Shown: piece by piece, positions 24,993 to 35,100 of the stretch
Layout of the letters: every line of letters starts with the position of its first letter
How positions within the stretch are numbered: the stretch's first letter is position 1
Source: Paenibacillus sp. JNUCC32
Lineage (GTDB): Bacteria > Bacillota > Bacilli > Paenibacillales > Paenibacillaceae
Direction: 5' to 3'
DNA: 64,000 bases
Assembly (NCBI RefSeq): GCF_014863545.1
Contig: NZ_CP062260.1
Coordinates: 992,001-1,056,000, forward strand
Notes under the pieces: model-generated
Told to the model about the DNA's origin: nothing
Seen by the model: only the letters and a program-made list of their open reading frames with translations
Database searches by the model: none
Translations under genes and position numbers: made by a program

Positions 24993-25028
24993 TCTCAAGT
25001 CCCTCTTTCTTTTTAACGTGACATGATT

Positions 25029-25056
25029 TATACTTAACATTAGTACCAGGTTCTAA
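25029..25056 (+). promoter_or_regulatory. FapR operator overlapping the fapR promoter
   Basis: TTAGTACCAGGTTCTAA at 25040-25056 matches the known 17-bp FapR consensus (TTAGTACC-TRN-TACTAA type) with inverted halves. A -10 like TATACT (25029-25034) puts the expected transcription start inside it. FapR would repress its own fatty-acid operon here and be released by malonyl-CoA or malonyl-ACP, as established for B. subtilis. Confidence 0.85.
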
Positions 25057-25086
25057 TATTTGCGACTAATTTACATATAAGTATGT

Positions 25087-25698
25087 TTGAAGATTGGCGG
25101 CTACCATAGCGGCAGAAGGAGTTGTTTCGTCATCGATCGTTTATCCAAGAAAGACCGTCACCAGCGGCTGATTCAGCTGATCGACGAGAATCCCTTTGTT
25201 ACGGACCGCGAGTTGACTCGCCAGCTTAAAGTAAGCATTCAAACGATACGCCTCGACCGTATGGAACTGGGCATCCCGGAGCTCCGTGAGCGAATGAAGC
25301 AGATGGCGGAGCATTCCTATGACCAGGTTCGTTCCTTGTCGCTTGAAGAGGTGATCGGGGATGTCGTTGACCTGCAGTTGGACAAGAGCGGAATATCGAT
25401 ATTTGAAATCCGTGAGGAACATGTTTTCAGCAAAACGCGGATTGCCCGCGGACATTATGTGTTCGCTCAGGCCAATTCGCTTGCCATTGCCGTGATCAAT
25501 GAAGAAATCGCTTTGACGTCTTCAGCGGATATACGGTTTTTGAGACAGGTGCGCCTCGGCGAGAAATGCATTGCCAAAGCCTACGTCAGGTCCATTGCCG
25601 GCCAGAAGGGGAAGGCCAAGGTGGAAGTGTTTACTTATGTCGCTGATGAAATGGTGTTTCAGGGAAATTTCGTAATCTACCGATCTGCAGGAGAATGA
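25087..25698 (+). CDS. fapR: fatty acid and phospholipid regulator FapR
   Basis: 203 residues in the longest frame (TTG at 25087). An N-terminal DeoR-like HTH (...FVTDRELTRQLKVSIQTIRLDRMELGIPELRERMK) is joined to a hot-dog effector domain (...VFAQANSLAIAVINEEIALTSSADIRFLRQVRLGEKCIAKA) that binds malonyl-CoA. The start is uncertain: the TTG has no ribosome binding site, while AGAAGGAG (25115-25121) is followed 10 nt later by an in-frame ATC (25132) that would give MDRLSKKDRHQRL-like homology. First gene of the fapR-plsX-fab operon. Confidence 0.93.
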   Translation: MKIGGYHSGRRSCFVIDRLSKKDRHQRLIQLIDENPFVTDRELTRQLKVSIQTIRLDRMELGIPELRERMKQMAEHSYDQVRSLSLEEVIGDVVDLQLDKSGISIFEIREEHVFSKTRIARGHYVFAQANSLAIAVINEEIALTSSADIRFLRQVRLGEKCIAKAYVRSIAGQKGKAKVEVFTYVADEMVFQGNFVIYRSAGE

Positions 25699-25722
25699 CA
25701 TAAGTGAAGGGGGAAATTTGGC

Positions 25723-26709
25723 ATGAGAATTGTGGTTGATGCGATGGGCGGGGACAATGCCCCCCAGAGCAACGTCGACGGCGCGCTGATTGCCGCACGG
25801 GAATGGAGCGACACCGAGATCATCCTCGTCGGGGATGAGGCCCGGATTGGAGCCCTTCTGAAGGACCAGCCGTCCAATCTGAAGGTGGTTCATGCGAGCG
25901 AAGTCATCGAAGCGGAGGATGAGCCCGTTAAGGCCGTGCGCCGGAAGAAGGATGCGTCGATGGTCGTGGCGGGACGGATGATTCGGGAAGGCGAAGCGGA
26001 TGCCATGATCTCGGCGGGTAACACGGGAGCGCTCATGACGACCGGATTGCTCGTTGTGGGCAGGATGAAAGGGATTGAGCGCCCCGCGCTGGCCCCTATG
26101 ATTCCGACGCTCGACGGCAAGGGGATGCTCGCCTTGGACCTCGGAGCGAATATGGACTCGAAGCCGGAGCATTTACAGCAGTATGCGCTGATGGGCAGCC
26201 TGTATCGCGAGAAAGTGCACGGTATCGCCAAACCTCGCGTCGGGCTGTTAAATGTCGGCACCGAGCCGGGCAAGGGCAATGAATTGACGAAGCACGCATA
26301 CCCGTTGCTTGAGGAATTGCCTATTCATTTTGTTGGCAATGTGGAGTCGCGCGATGTCATGAACGGCGTTTGCGACGTGCTCGTCTGCGACGGGTTCTCG
26401 GGCAATATTCTGTTAAAATCGATTGAAGGAACAGCCGGTGCACTCTTTTCGCTGTTGAAGGAGCAGTTCGGCAAGTCCCTTAAGACCAAGATGGCGGCCG
26501 CGTTGATGATGCCGGAGCTTCGCAGCTTGAAATCGACGCTCGATTATAAGGAGCATGGCGGAGCGCCGCTGCTTGGTCTGGGCGGCCTGGTTGTCAAGAG
26601 CCACGGTTCGTCGGATGCGAACGCCATCAAGAATGGGGTTCGTCAAGCGCGTACGGCGCTGCAGAACCGGTTGGTAGAGAGTATTTCGAATGAAATCAGC
26701 GGGAAGTGA
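25723..26709 (+). CDS. plsX: phosphate acyltransferase PlsX
   Basis: 328 residues starting MRIVVDAMGGDNAP, the canonical PlsX opening. It converts acyl-ACP to acyl-phosphate for PlsY at the membrane. GAKGNxG-type regions (...MISAGNTGALMTTGLLVVGRMKGIERPALAP) and ...CDGFSGNILLKSIEGTAGAL are family blocks. A GAAGGGGGAAA site lies upstream. It overlaps the possible GTG start of fabH by 4 bp. Confidence 0.96.
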   Translation: MRIVVDAMGGDNAPQSNVDGALIAAREWSDTEIILVGDEARIGALLKDQPSNLKVVHASEVIEAEDEPVKAVRRKKDASMVVAGRMIREGEADAMISAGNTGALMTTGLLVVGRMKGIERPALAPMIPTLDGKGMLALDLGANMDSKPEHLQQYALMGSLYREKVHGIAKPRVGLLNVGTEPGKGNELTKHAYPLLEELPIHFVGNVESRDVMNGVCDVLVCDGFSGNILLKSIEGTAGALFSLLKEQFGKSLKTKMAAALMMPELRSLKSTLDYKEHGGAPLLGLGGLVVKSHGSSDANAIKNGVRQARTALQNRLVESISNEISGK

Positions 26710-26717
26710 GTGAGGAA

Positions 26718-27707
26718 ATGAACAATTTGCGTCCGGTCGGTATTATTGGCACAGGCAAATACGTGCCTGAAAAGATTTTATCCAATAGCGATTTAGAGAA
26801 AATGGTAGATACTAGTGACGAATGGATCGTCTCGATGACGGGGATCCGCGAACGGCATATTGCCGCGCCGAACGAAGCGACTTCGGATTTGGCTTATCAC
26901 GCTGCTGTGAATGCGTTGAAATCCGCCGGCATGCAGGCTGAGGATCTGGAATTGATTATTGTGGCGACCATTACGCCGGATATGTTCTTTCCATCGACCG
27001 CTTGTTTGCTCCAGGATCGGCTTGGAGCCAAGAAAGCAGCGGCATTTGACCTGTCCGCGGCCTGCTCGGGATTTGTATACGGCCTGGCCACTGCCACCAA
27101 CTTCGTGAAAACGGGCATGTACAACAACGCCCTGGTCATCGGGGTGGACTGCTTGTCCCGGATTACCGACTATACCGACCGCAACACCTGCGTCCTGTTC
27201 GGTGACGGCGCCGGAGCGGCGATCGTCGGCGAAGTGCCGGAAGGCCGCGGCTTCCAGGCGTTTGATCTGGGCGCGGAAGGCGCGGGCGGGGCCCATCTGT
27301 ATATCGAGGCAGGCGGCTCGAGATTGCCGGCGTCCGCTGAAACGATTAACACCAACAAACACTACATTTACATGAACGGCCGCGAAGTGTTCAAGTTTGC
27401 GGTGCGGGTCATGGGCACTGCCACGGAAGCCGTCTTATCCAAAGCAGGCATCGACAAGAAAGATATTGATTTATTCGTTCCTCATCAAGCGAACATCCGG
27501 ATTATCAAGTCGGCCATGGAGCGATTGGAGCTTCCGGAGGAGAAGGTCGTCATCAATGTTGACAAGTATGCCAACACCTCGGCCGCTTCCGTGCCGCTGG
27601 CGCTCGTGGAAGCCCAGGAGTCCGGCCGCCTGAAAGAAGGGGACAAGGTGTTGATGGTTGGTTTTGGCGGCGGATTGACATGGGGTTCCTCCGTACTCAT
27701 CTGGTAA
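26718..27707 (+). CDS. fabH: beta-ketoacyl-ACP synthase III FabH
   Basis: 329 residues from the ATG at 26718 (MNNLRPVGIIGTGKYVPEK). An in-frame GTG at 26706 overlapping the plsX stop is the alternative. It starts fatty acid synthesis by condensing acyl-CoA with malonyl-ACP. The triad is present: Cys116 in SAACSGF, His in VPHQANIRI and Asn in YANTSAASVP. In Bacillota it usually takes branched primers. Coupled to plsX. Confidence 0.95.
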   Translation: MNNLRPVGIIGTGKYVPEKILSNSDLEKMVDTSDEWIVSMTGIRERHIAAPNEATSDLAYHAAVNALKSAGMQAEDLELIIVATITPDMFFPSTACLLQDRLGAKKAAAFDLSAACSGFVYGLATATNFVKTGMYNNALVIGVDCLSRITDYTDRNTCVLFGDGAGAAIVGEVPEGRGFQAFDLGAEGAGGAHLYIEAGGSRLPASAETINTNKHYIYMNGREVFKFAVRVMGTATEAVLSKAGIDKKDIDLFVPHQANIRIIKSAMERLELPEEKVVINVDKYANTSAASVPLALVEAQESGRLKEGDKVLMVGFGGGLTWGSSVLIW

Positions 27708-27758
27708 ACCGAATGGATTTAACAGGACTAGTGAAAGAAGAGAAGGGAGCCAACGATT

Positions 27759-28691
27759 TTGGGTAAAACAGCATTTATATTTCCGGGTCAGGGCGCTCAG
27801 TCCGTCGGAATGGGAAAAGACGCCTATGATGCGGTTCCTTCCGCACGCGATTTATTTCTAACCGCGGATGCTCAGCTTGGATTTCCGCTCAGCTCCATTA
27901 TTTTTAATGGCCCTGATGAAGATTTGAAGCAAACCGTCAACACGCAGCCGGCTCTGCTCGCAACCAGCATGGCTTATCTGGAAGCCGTTCGCGGCAAAGG
28001 AATCGTGCCGGATTACGTTGCTGGCCATTCCCTGGGCGAGTACAGTGCGCTTGTGTGCGCAGGCGTGCTCTCGTTCGAAGAAGCCGTGTCGATCGTTAGA
28101 GCACGCGGCGAATACATGGAAGCTGCCGTTCCCGGAGGACAAGGCGCCATGGCAGCAGTTCTCGGCGCAGACCGGGAGGCCCTGGCCGAGCTGTGCAAGG
28201 GCATATCGGCAGAGGGGCATGTCGTAGAGCTTGCGAACATGAACTGCCCGGGGCAAATCGTCATCTCCGGTTCGGCTCAAGGCGTTGCAGCTGCTGCAGA
28301 AAGAGTCAAGGAAGCCGGCGGCAAGCGGGCCATCCCGCTGGAAGTCAGCGGCCCCTTCCATTCTTCCTTAATGAAGGAGGCGGCTGAGCGTCTGGCCGGC
28401 AAACTGGAGCAGGCTTCATTCAACGCACCTTCCGTACCGGTGGTTGCCAACGTGACGGCGCGTCCGGTGGAAGATGCGGCTGCCATCCGCGGTTTGCTGG
28501 TGGAGCAGGTCTATTCCCCTGTGCTGTGGCATGACAGCGTGGAGTGGATGATCGCTCAAGGCGTGGACACCTTCGTTGAGATTGGTCCCGGCAGCGTTCT
28601 CAGCGGTTTGATCAAGAAAATTGATAAATCCGTCAAAGTCATGAATGTGAATAGTCTGGAGAGCGTCAATAATTTGGAGACGGTTGTTTAA
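27759..28691 (+). CDS. fabD: malonyl-CoA-ACP transacylase FabD
   Basis: 310 residues from a TTG start with AAGGGAG 9 nt upstream: [19 protein letters not shown]. The active-site Ser91 lies in [11 protein letters not shown], and the GPFHSSLM block carries the catalytic His. It loads malonyl onto acyl carrier protein. Length and spacing are normal for the family. Fourth gene of the fapR operon. Confidence 0.95.
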   Translation: MGKTAFIFPGQGAQSVGMGKDAYDAVPSARDLFLTADAQLGFPLSSIIFNGPDEDLKQTVNTQPALLATSMAYLEAVRGKGIVPDYVAGHSLGEYSALVCAGVLSFEEAVSIVRARGEYMEAAVPGGQGAMAAVLGADREALAELCKGISAEGHVVELANMNCPGQIVISGSAQGVAAAAERVKEAGGKRAIPLEVSGPFHSSLMKEAAERLAGKLEQASFNAPSVPVVANVTARPVEDAAAIRGLLVEQVYSPVLWHDSVEWMIAQGVDTFVEIGPGSVLSGLIKKIDKSVKVMNVNSLESVNNLETVV

Positions 28692-28737
28692 ACAGCTTTT
28701 GATGCCAACCGGATCACTCTGGAAAGGAGGAACAGGT

Positions 28738-29487
28738 ATGAGTGAAGCTCTAAAAGGACAGACTGCGCTTGTTACGGGTGCTTCCCGAGGAATCGGCCGG
28801 AGCATTGCCCTCGCACTTGCCGATCTGGGCGCGAACGTTGCTGTCAATTATGCAGGAAGCGAAGCGGCCGCAACCGAGGTTGTGGAGGCGATTCGCGCAA
28901 AGGGCGTTTCGGCGATCGCGGTTAAATCCAACGTCGGACGGACCGAGGAAGCCGATGCGATGGTTAAGCAGGTGTTAGAGACTTTTGGTCGAATTGATAT
29001 CTTGGTGAATAATGCGGGGATTACTAGAGATAATCTAATCATGCGCATGAAGGAAGAGGAGTTCGATCAGGTGATCGAAACGAATCTGAAAGGGGTATTC
29101 AATTGCCTCAAAGCGGTGACGCGTCCCATGATGAAGCAGCGCTATGGACGCATTATCAACATATCCTCCGTTGTCGGAGCGCTTGGCAATCCGGGACAGG
29201 CCAATTATGTCGCGGCCAAAGCCGGCGTCATCGGTCTGACCAAATCAGCCGCGAGGGAGCTGGCTTCCCGTGGCATTACGGTAAATGCGGTAGCGCCAGG
29301 ATTTATCGATACCGACATGACCCGTGAACTTCCCGAGGACATGCGCGAAGGCCTGCTTGGCGGAATTCCGCTGGCCCGTCTTGGCCAGCCGGAAGAGATT
29401 GCCGGCGTGGTGACTTTTCTAGCATCTTCCAGCGCGTCTTATATGACTGGACAGGTGCTGCATGTGGACGGCGGCATGTACATGTAG
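28738..29487 (+). CDS. fabG: 3-oxoacyl-ACP reductase FabG
   Basis: 249 residues, short-chain dehydrogenase. The NADPH-binding TGASRGIG (13-20), NNAG, catalytic Ser in NISSVVG and Tyr157/Lys161 in YVAAK are all present. It reduces beta-ketoacyl-ACP. The ATG at 28738 follows AAAGGAGGAACAGGT. Confidence 0.95.
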   Translation: MSEALKGQTALVTGASRGIGRSIALALADLGANVAVNYAGSEAAATEVVEAIRAKGVSAIAVKSNVGRTEEADAMVKQVLETFGRIDILVNNAGITRDNLIMRMKEEEFDQVIETNLKGVFNCLKAVTRPMMKQRYGRIINISSVVGALGNPGQANYVAAKAGVIGLTKSAARELASRGITVNAVAPGFIDTDMTRELPEDMREGLLGGIPLARLGQPEEIAGVVTFLASSSASYMTGQVLHVDGGMYM

Positions 29488-29547
29488 AGCCGCTGCTGTT
29501 CCGGCGCTTGACGCGCCGGGCGCTAAATCGTTTTCAAATGCCTTCTA

Positions 29548-29576
29548 TGGCAATTTGAAGTCATATCTCGTATAAT
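29548..29576 (+). promoter_or_regulatory. candidate acpP promoter (perfect -10)
   Basis: A perfect TATAAT at 29571-29576 lies 21 bp before the acpP start, with only a weak -35 (TGGCAA). A short hairpin (TTCAAAT...ATTTGAA, about 29533-29559) overlaps it. It could give acpP extra expression beyond the operon transcript. Confidence 0.35.
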
Positions 29577-29597
29577 GACCAAGAGGAGGTGAGCCGG

Positions 29598-29831
29598 ATG
29601 TCCGATGTATTGGAACGCGTAAAACGCATCGTTATCGACCGCCTGGGTGTTGACGAAGCCGACGTAACATTAGAAGCATCTTTCAAAGACGACCTTGGAG
29701 CTGATTCTCTCGATGTAGTTGAATTGGTGATGGAGTTGGAAGATGAGTTTGATATGGAGATCTCTGATGAAGATGCGGAGAAAATTACGACCGTAGGTGA
29801 AGTTGTAAACTACATACAATCTCATACCTAA
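29598..29831 (+). CDS. acpP: acyl carrier protein
   Basis: 77 residues, strongly acidic, with the phosphopantetheine-accepting Ser37 in [18 protein letters not shown]. It carries growing acyl chains for the Fab enzymes around it. GAGGAGGTGAG lies 7 nt before the ATG at 29598; three codons of upstream frame are not needed. A hairpin AAGTCCCG/CGGGACTT (29844-29872) without a good T-run follows and may attenuate read-through to fabF. Confidence 0.97.
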   Translation: MSDVLERVKRIVIDRLGVDEADVTLEASFKDDLGADSLDVVELVMELEDEFDMEISDEDAEKITTVGEVVNYIQSHT

Positions 29832-29989
29832 GTCATTACAGTTAAGTCCCGTTCTTTAGCAAGGCGGGACTTCTCCACATTCAATCAAAGCTTTAGTTCT
29901 AACAAGTGATAGATTATTACTGCCTTGGTTCATCTTGAGTCCTTGCGGTTTCATAGATGGACGGGCAGTCCACATAGAGGTGAGTCTGT

Positions 29990-31228
29990 TTGAAACAAAG
30001 AGTCGTTGTAACAGGAATGGGAGTCATGACCTCGCTTGGTCAAGATCTTGATACATTCTGGAACAGTTTGATGGAAGGCAAGTCCGGCGTATCCCGAATC
30101 GAAGCGTTTGACGTGAGTGATTACACCACGCAGATCGCTGCGTCCATGAAGGATTTCAACCCGGAGGATTACATGGACCGCAAGGAAGCCCGCAAGATGG
30201 ACCGATTTGTGCAGCTAGCTGTGGCGGCTGGTTCGAAGGCGCTGGAGGACAGCGGTCTTGATATCGGCGTGAATGCCGATGCAGAGCGGGTCGGCGTTTC
30301 CATCGGATCGGGTATCGGCGGTTTGGGAACCTGGGAGGATCAGCATAACATCCTGCTGGAAAAAGGCCCGAAACGTGTAAGCCCCTTCTTTATTCCGATG
30401 ATGATCGCCAACATGGCCTCAGGCCAAATGTCCATCAATCTGGGAGCCAAAGGGCCGAACACCACCCAAGTGACGGCTTGTGCTACCGGAACGCATTCGA
30501 TCGGCGATTCCTATCGCCTGATTCAGCGCGGTGATGCCGACGTCATGATCTGCGGCGGGGCGGAGGCGACCATTCGTCCGACGGGGATGGCTGGTTTCTG
30601 CGCTATGCGCGCAATGTCGACCCGCAATGACGAGCCGGAGAAGGCCAGCCGGCCATTCGATACCGGCCGCGACGGTTTTGTCATGGGTGAAGGTGCCGGC
30701 GTGCTCGTCATCGAATCCCTTGAGCACGCGTTGAAACGCGGAGCCAAGATCTACGCCGAGGTGGTTGGTTACGGCCTTAGCGCCGATGCCCATCACATTA
30801 CCGAGCCGGATCCGGACGGGGCAGCCCGCTGCATGAAGATGGCGATCCGCGACGCAGGCATTGCGCCGGAAGACGTGGATTACATTAATGCACACGGGAC
30901 ATCTACGCCGGTGGGTGACCGCTCGGAAACGAAGGCCGTCAAGATGGCTCTTGGCGACCATGCATACAAAGTGGCCGTGAGCTCGACCAAGTCGATGACA
31001 GGTCACTTGCTTGGGGCCGCCGGCGGTGTCGAGGCGGTTATCTGCGGATTGAGCTTGAAGAACCAGACCATTGCACCGACGATTAACCTGGAGGATCAGG
31101 ATCCGGAGTGCGATCTGGATTACGTGCCGAATCACCCGCGTAAAGCCGATTTGGATGTCGTGATGTCCAATTCGTTCGGGTTTGGCGGGCATAATGCCAC
31201 GATTATCCTGAAAAAATACGCCGAGTAA
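29990..31228 (+). CDS. fabF: beta-ketoacyl-ACP synthase II FabF
   Basis: 412 residues from TTG with AGAGGTGAG upstream: [19 protein letters not shown]. The active-site Cys164 in TACATGTHS, and His residues in [11 protein letters not shown] and [14 protein letters not shown], form the KAS II triad. It elongates acyl chains. It follows acpP after a 158-bp gap, closer to the acpP-fabF layout than to B. subtilis, where fabF lies elsewhere. Confidence 0.96.
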   Translation: MKQRVVVTGMGVMTSLGQDLDTFWNSLMEGKSGVSRIEAFDVSDYTTQIAASMKDFNPEDYMDRKEARKMDRFVQLAVAAGSKALEDSGLDIGVNADAERVGVSIGSGIGGLGTWEDQHNILLEKGPKRVSPFFIPMMIANMASGQMSINLGAKGPNTTQVTACATGTHSIGDSYRLIQRGDADVMICGGAEATIRPTGMAGFCAMRAMSTRNDEPEKASRPFDTGRDGFVMGEGAGVLVIESLEHALKRGAKIYAEVVGYGLSADAHHITEPDPDGAARCMKMAIRDAGIAPEDVDYINAHGTSTPVGDRSETKAVKMALGDHAYKVAVSSTKSMTGHLLGAAGGVEAVICGLSLKNQTIAPTINLEDQDPECDLDYVPNHPRKADLDVVMSNSFGFGGHNATIILKKYAE

Positions 31229-31237
31229 GGGGACAGT

Positions 31238-31939
31238 GTGTTGAGTGGAGATCTGAAGCAGTTACAGCATAAACTTCAAATCCAGTTTCGCAATGCAATG
31301 CTGCTGAAGCAGGCCTTTACCCACGCATCTTATGTAAACGAGCATCGCTTCAGTCAGAGCCAGGACAACGAGCGACTTGAATTTCTCGGAGACGCCGTTC
31401 TGGAACTGACGGTCAGCGAATTCTTGTACAACCTTTTTCCGGACCGTCCGGAAGGCGAATTAACCAAGCTGCGGGCCGCTATCGTATGCGAGCCCTCCCT
31501 GGTGCAATTTGCTGTAAGTCTGGACTTTGGACGATACGTTCTGCTAGGCAAAGGAGAGGAAATGACGGGCGGTCGAACCCGCCCGGCACTTCTTGCGGAC
31601 GTATTCGAATCATTTGTGGGGGCGCTTTATCTGGATCAGGGATTGGAAGCGGTTCGCCGGTTTTTGAGCGACCACGTCTTCCCTACGGTGACCGTCAACG
31701 GTCGACCGCAGATGAGCGATTATAAGACCGAGCTTCAGGAACTGACCCAGCATCACGGCATGGGCGCACTGGAATATCGTATCGTAGAAGAGCGAGGACC
31801 GGCGCATGAGCGGGAGTTTGTCTCGGAGGTATACATGGGAAGCGAATGTCTTGGACGCGGAAGCGGCAGATCCAAGAAAGAAGCCGAGCAGCAGGCAGCG
31901 GCGGTAGCCTTAAAGCAGCTGAAACGTGCGGATGCCTAA
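31238..31939 (+). CDS. rnc: ribonuclease III
   Basis: 233 residues, GTG start with AAGGGGA upstream. The nuclease signature [12 protein letters not shown] lies at residues 45-56, and a double-stranded RNA-binding domain fills about 165-233 (...[14 protein letters not shown]...[18 protein letters not shown]). It processes rRNA precursors and structured RNAs. Only 9 bp after fabF. Confidence 0.96.
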   Translation: MLSGDLKQLQHKLQIQFRNAMLLKQAFTHASYVNEHRFSQSQDNERLEFLGDAVLELTVSEFLYNLFPDRPEGELTKLRAAIVCEPSLVQFAVSLDFGRYVLLGKGEEMTGGRTRPALLADVFESFVGALYLDQGLEAVRRFLSDHVFPTVTVNGRPQMSDYKTELQELTQHHGMGALEYRIVEERGPAHEREFVSEVYMGSECLGRGSGRSKKEAEQQAAAVALKQLKRADA

Positions 31940-31963
31940 AGCTTCGCTGATGTGATGACAAAC

Positions 31964-32030
31964 AAAGAGCAAAGAGCAGTCAAGCGGATAACCGGACCCG
32001 GATAGGATGACTGTTTTTTGCTCTTTTCGT
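31964..32030 (+). terminator. rho-independent terminator between rnc and smc
   Basis: AAAGAGCAAA and CAGTCA on the left pair with TGACTG (32008-32013) and TTTGCTCTTT (32017-32026) on the right, around an imperfect loop with a T-run. It separates the fab-rnc unit from smc. Confidence 0.6.
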
Positions 32031-32146
32031 TGTCTGTCTTTTGTTAAAGGGGACAGCTGCTTATAACGTTGATGGGCCTCGTCCAAAGACGGCGGTGAAG
32101 CCGATTCTACTTGTGGTACAATAGCAGGAGAGGTGATAGTTCGAAT

Positions 32147-35100
32147 ATGTTTTTGAAACGGATCGAGTTAGCAGGATTTAAATCGTTTGCCGACAAGACG
32201 GAGATGGAGTTTGTCCGGGGAATCACGGCCGTTGTAGGTCCGAATGGCAGCGGCAAGAGCAATATTTCCGACGGGATCCGCTGGGTGCTTGGCGAGCAAA
32301 GCGCTAAATCCCTCCGCGGAGGCAAGATGGAGGACATTATCTTTGCCGGAAGCGATGCGCGTAAAGCGGTCAATTATGGGGAGGTTTCCCTTACGCTGGA
32401 CAATGAGGACCATGTGCTGCCGCTGGATTTTAACGAGGTGACCGTAACCAGACGGGTGCACCGCAGCGGGGACAGCGAGTATTTCATTAACAGGCAGTCC
32501 TGCCGGTTGAAGGATATTACGGAGCTGTTCATGGACACCGGGATCGGCAAAGAAGCCTATTCCATCATTGGACAAGGCCGCATTGAGGAAATTCTGAGTA
32601 CACGATCAGAAGATCGCCGGGGGATTTTTGAGGAAGCTTCCGGGATCGTTAAATATAAGTCTCGTAAAAAAGAGTCTGTGCGCAAGCTGGATGAAACGGA
32701 GCAAAATCTGCTTCGCATCCATGATTTGGTCACCGAGCTGGAGGATCAGATCGGACCGCTCAAAGAGCAGTCCGAGAAGGCGATTCGCTACAAGGAGCTC
32801 CGGGAGGAGCTGAAGCACAAGGAAATTTCGCTGTATGTGTATCAGATCGAACAGATACATACCTCATGGAGCGAGGCTAATGCCAAGCTTGAACAGCTGA
32901 AGGAAGAGCAGCTTGCCTTATCCACCGTAGTATCCGCGCATGATGCCAAGCTGGAGAGTGACCGATCGGCCCTTCGCCAGCTGGAGCAGGAAGTTGAGGA
33001 TCTGCAAAGTCAGCTGCTTCAATTCAGTGAGCTGTTCGAGAAGAGCGAGGGTTATGGCGAGGTGCTCAAGGAACGCCGCCGCAACCTGGAACGTACGCGC
33101 GAGCAGCTGGAAGAAAGCTTGCACTCGGGCGATCATCGTCTGGAAGAGCGTGTAGGCGAGCTCGCGAGAATGAAGAGCAAGCTGCAGGATCTGCAGCAGG
33201 AGCTTACCCTGGTTCGGGATCAGCTGTCGGCAGAAGAAGCGAAGCTGGTTGGCGTAACCGGCGGTATCAGCCAGCAGCAGGAAGAGAGCTTGAAGGGGAA
33301 TTTGCTGGAGCTTATGAACCAAATGGCGCAGGCGCGGAATGAAATCCGGTATGCGGACCAGCAGCAGGAAGCGCTCGACCGGCGGATGAACCGGGCGCAG
33401 GAGGAATCCGGCAAATGGGAAGCCTTGAAAGAAGATCTGCTTCGTCGCAAAGATAGCATCGATCGAAGCATTGAACGTTTCGGCAAAGAAATTGCGGACC
33501 TTCGCAGCGGTTACATCAGCGAAAGCGAGCGGTATCAGTCCCTGCAGAAACTGCAGGAGGAGACGCAGGGAGCCCTTCGGAAATGGGAGCAGAAGCGGGA
33601 AGCGCAAATATCCCGTCGCGATACCATGAAAGAGCTTCAGGACGATTTTGACGGATTTATGCTGGGCGTTAAGGAAGTGCTGAAGGCTTCGCGCAAATCC
33701 GTGCTCCATGGCGTCCATGGTGCGGTGGCCGAGCTTATTCGCGTGCCGGAAAAGCTAGAGCTTGCGATGGAGACCGCCCTTGGCGCGTCGGTTCAGCATA
33801 TCGTCATGGAGAACGAATCCGTATCGAGGCAGGCGATTTCCTTCCTGAAACAGCGCCAGTTAGGCCGTGCGACATTTCTGCCTTTGGACGTTATTCGTCC
33901 AAGGAACGTATCGGCATCCGACCGGCACTTGGCGGAAGGGGAGGCCGGGTTCGTAGGGTTTGGCTCCGAGCTGGTGAAGTATGATTCCAGATACAGCAAC
34001 ATCGTCGGCAGTCTGCTTGGCAATGTCGTTATCGCCGAGACCCTGGAGCAAGCGAATAAAATCGCGGCGCGATTCTCCTATCGATTCCGCGTTGTCACCC
34101 TAGAGGGGGACGTCGTCAATGCAGGCGGCTCCATGACAGGCGGCAGTCAGCATAAAAAGACAAGCAGCCTGCTGGGACGCAAACGGCAGCTGGAACAGCT
34201 CGATCAGGAAATTTCGGAAACCGAGAAGCAGCTGGAGAAGCTCCAGCAGGGCATAGAAGGCGTTCGGAATCAAATGGTTGAATCTCAAGATAAGCTGGAC
34301 GAGCTTCGCAAAGCTGGAGACGACAAACGGATCGAGGAACAGCAGGCTGCGGGCGACCGCAAGCAGCTTGAGCATGAGCTGCGGCACGTCCTCGAGCAAG
34401 CCGAGCTGGCAGGCGAAGAGAAGAGCAGTCAAGAGAAGGAAGCCAAGGAAATTCAGCAAAGCCGTGAACGCGCGCAGAAGCTGCTGTCTGAGCTGGAGGA
34501 AGAAGAGAAGTCCACCCATCTGGCCATCCAAGCGGCAGAGTTTGCCCGAAAAGCAAATGAATCGGCCAAGGAAGAGCTTCAGAGCCAGCTGACAACCCTC
34601 AAGGTTCGCGAAGGAAAGCTGGATCAGGAAACCTTCTCGCTTGAGGAGCAGCTGAAACGCCTGCAATCGGATGTTGACAACCATGAGAAGGAACAGAAGC
34701 AGAACCGCACGATGCTGGCCTCCGTTCAAGCGGACCTAAGTCAGAACGAAAGCGAGAGCGTCAAGCAGATCGAGGATCTGAACCAGTACAAGCTGAAGAA
34801 GGAAGAAGCCACGCAGCAGCTCGAATTCAAACGGGCGGCACGCAGCGCGCTAAGCCGGAAGCTGGAGCTGGAAGAGAGCGAAACCAAGGAACAGCGCACC
34901 CAGCTGCGGTCCGTGGATGATCAGCTGCGCCAGACCGAGATTGGGGTAAACCGGCTCGATGTCGAGCTTGAAAATATATTGAAGAAGTTAAGCGAGGACT
35001 ATGAGCTGAGCTACGAGCTTGCCAAGCAGCGGTATCCGATTCCGGAAGACATCACGGCCGCTCAGAACGAAGTTCGTGATTTGAAACGGTCCATCACTTC

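Noticed and set aside
30419..31192. 257-residue minus-strand frame inside fabF
   Set aside because: Shadow of a well-supported fabF; no start context.
34100..34729. Leu/Phe-rich minus-strand frame inside smc
   Set aside because: Antisense of the Glu/Lys/Gln-rich coiled coil; a common artefact.
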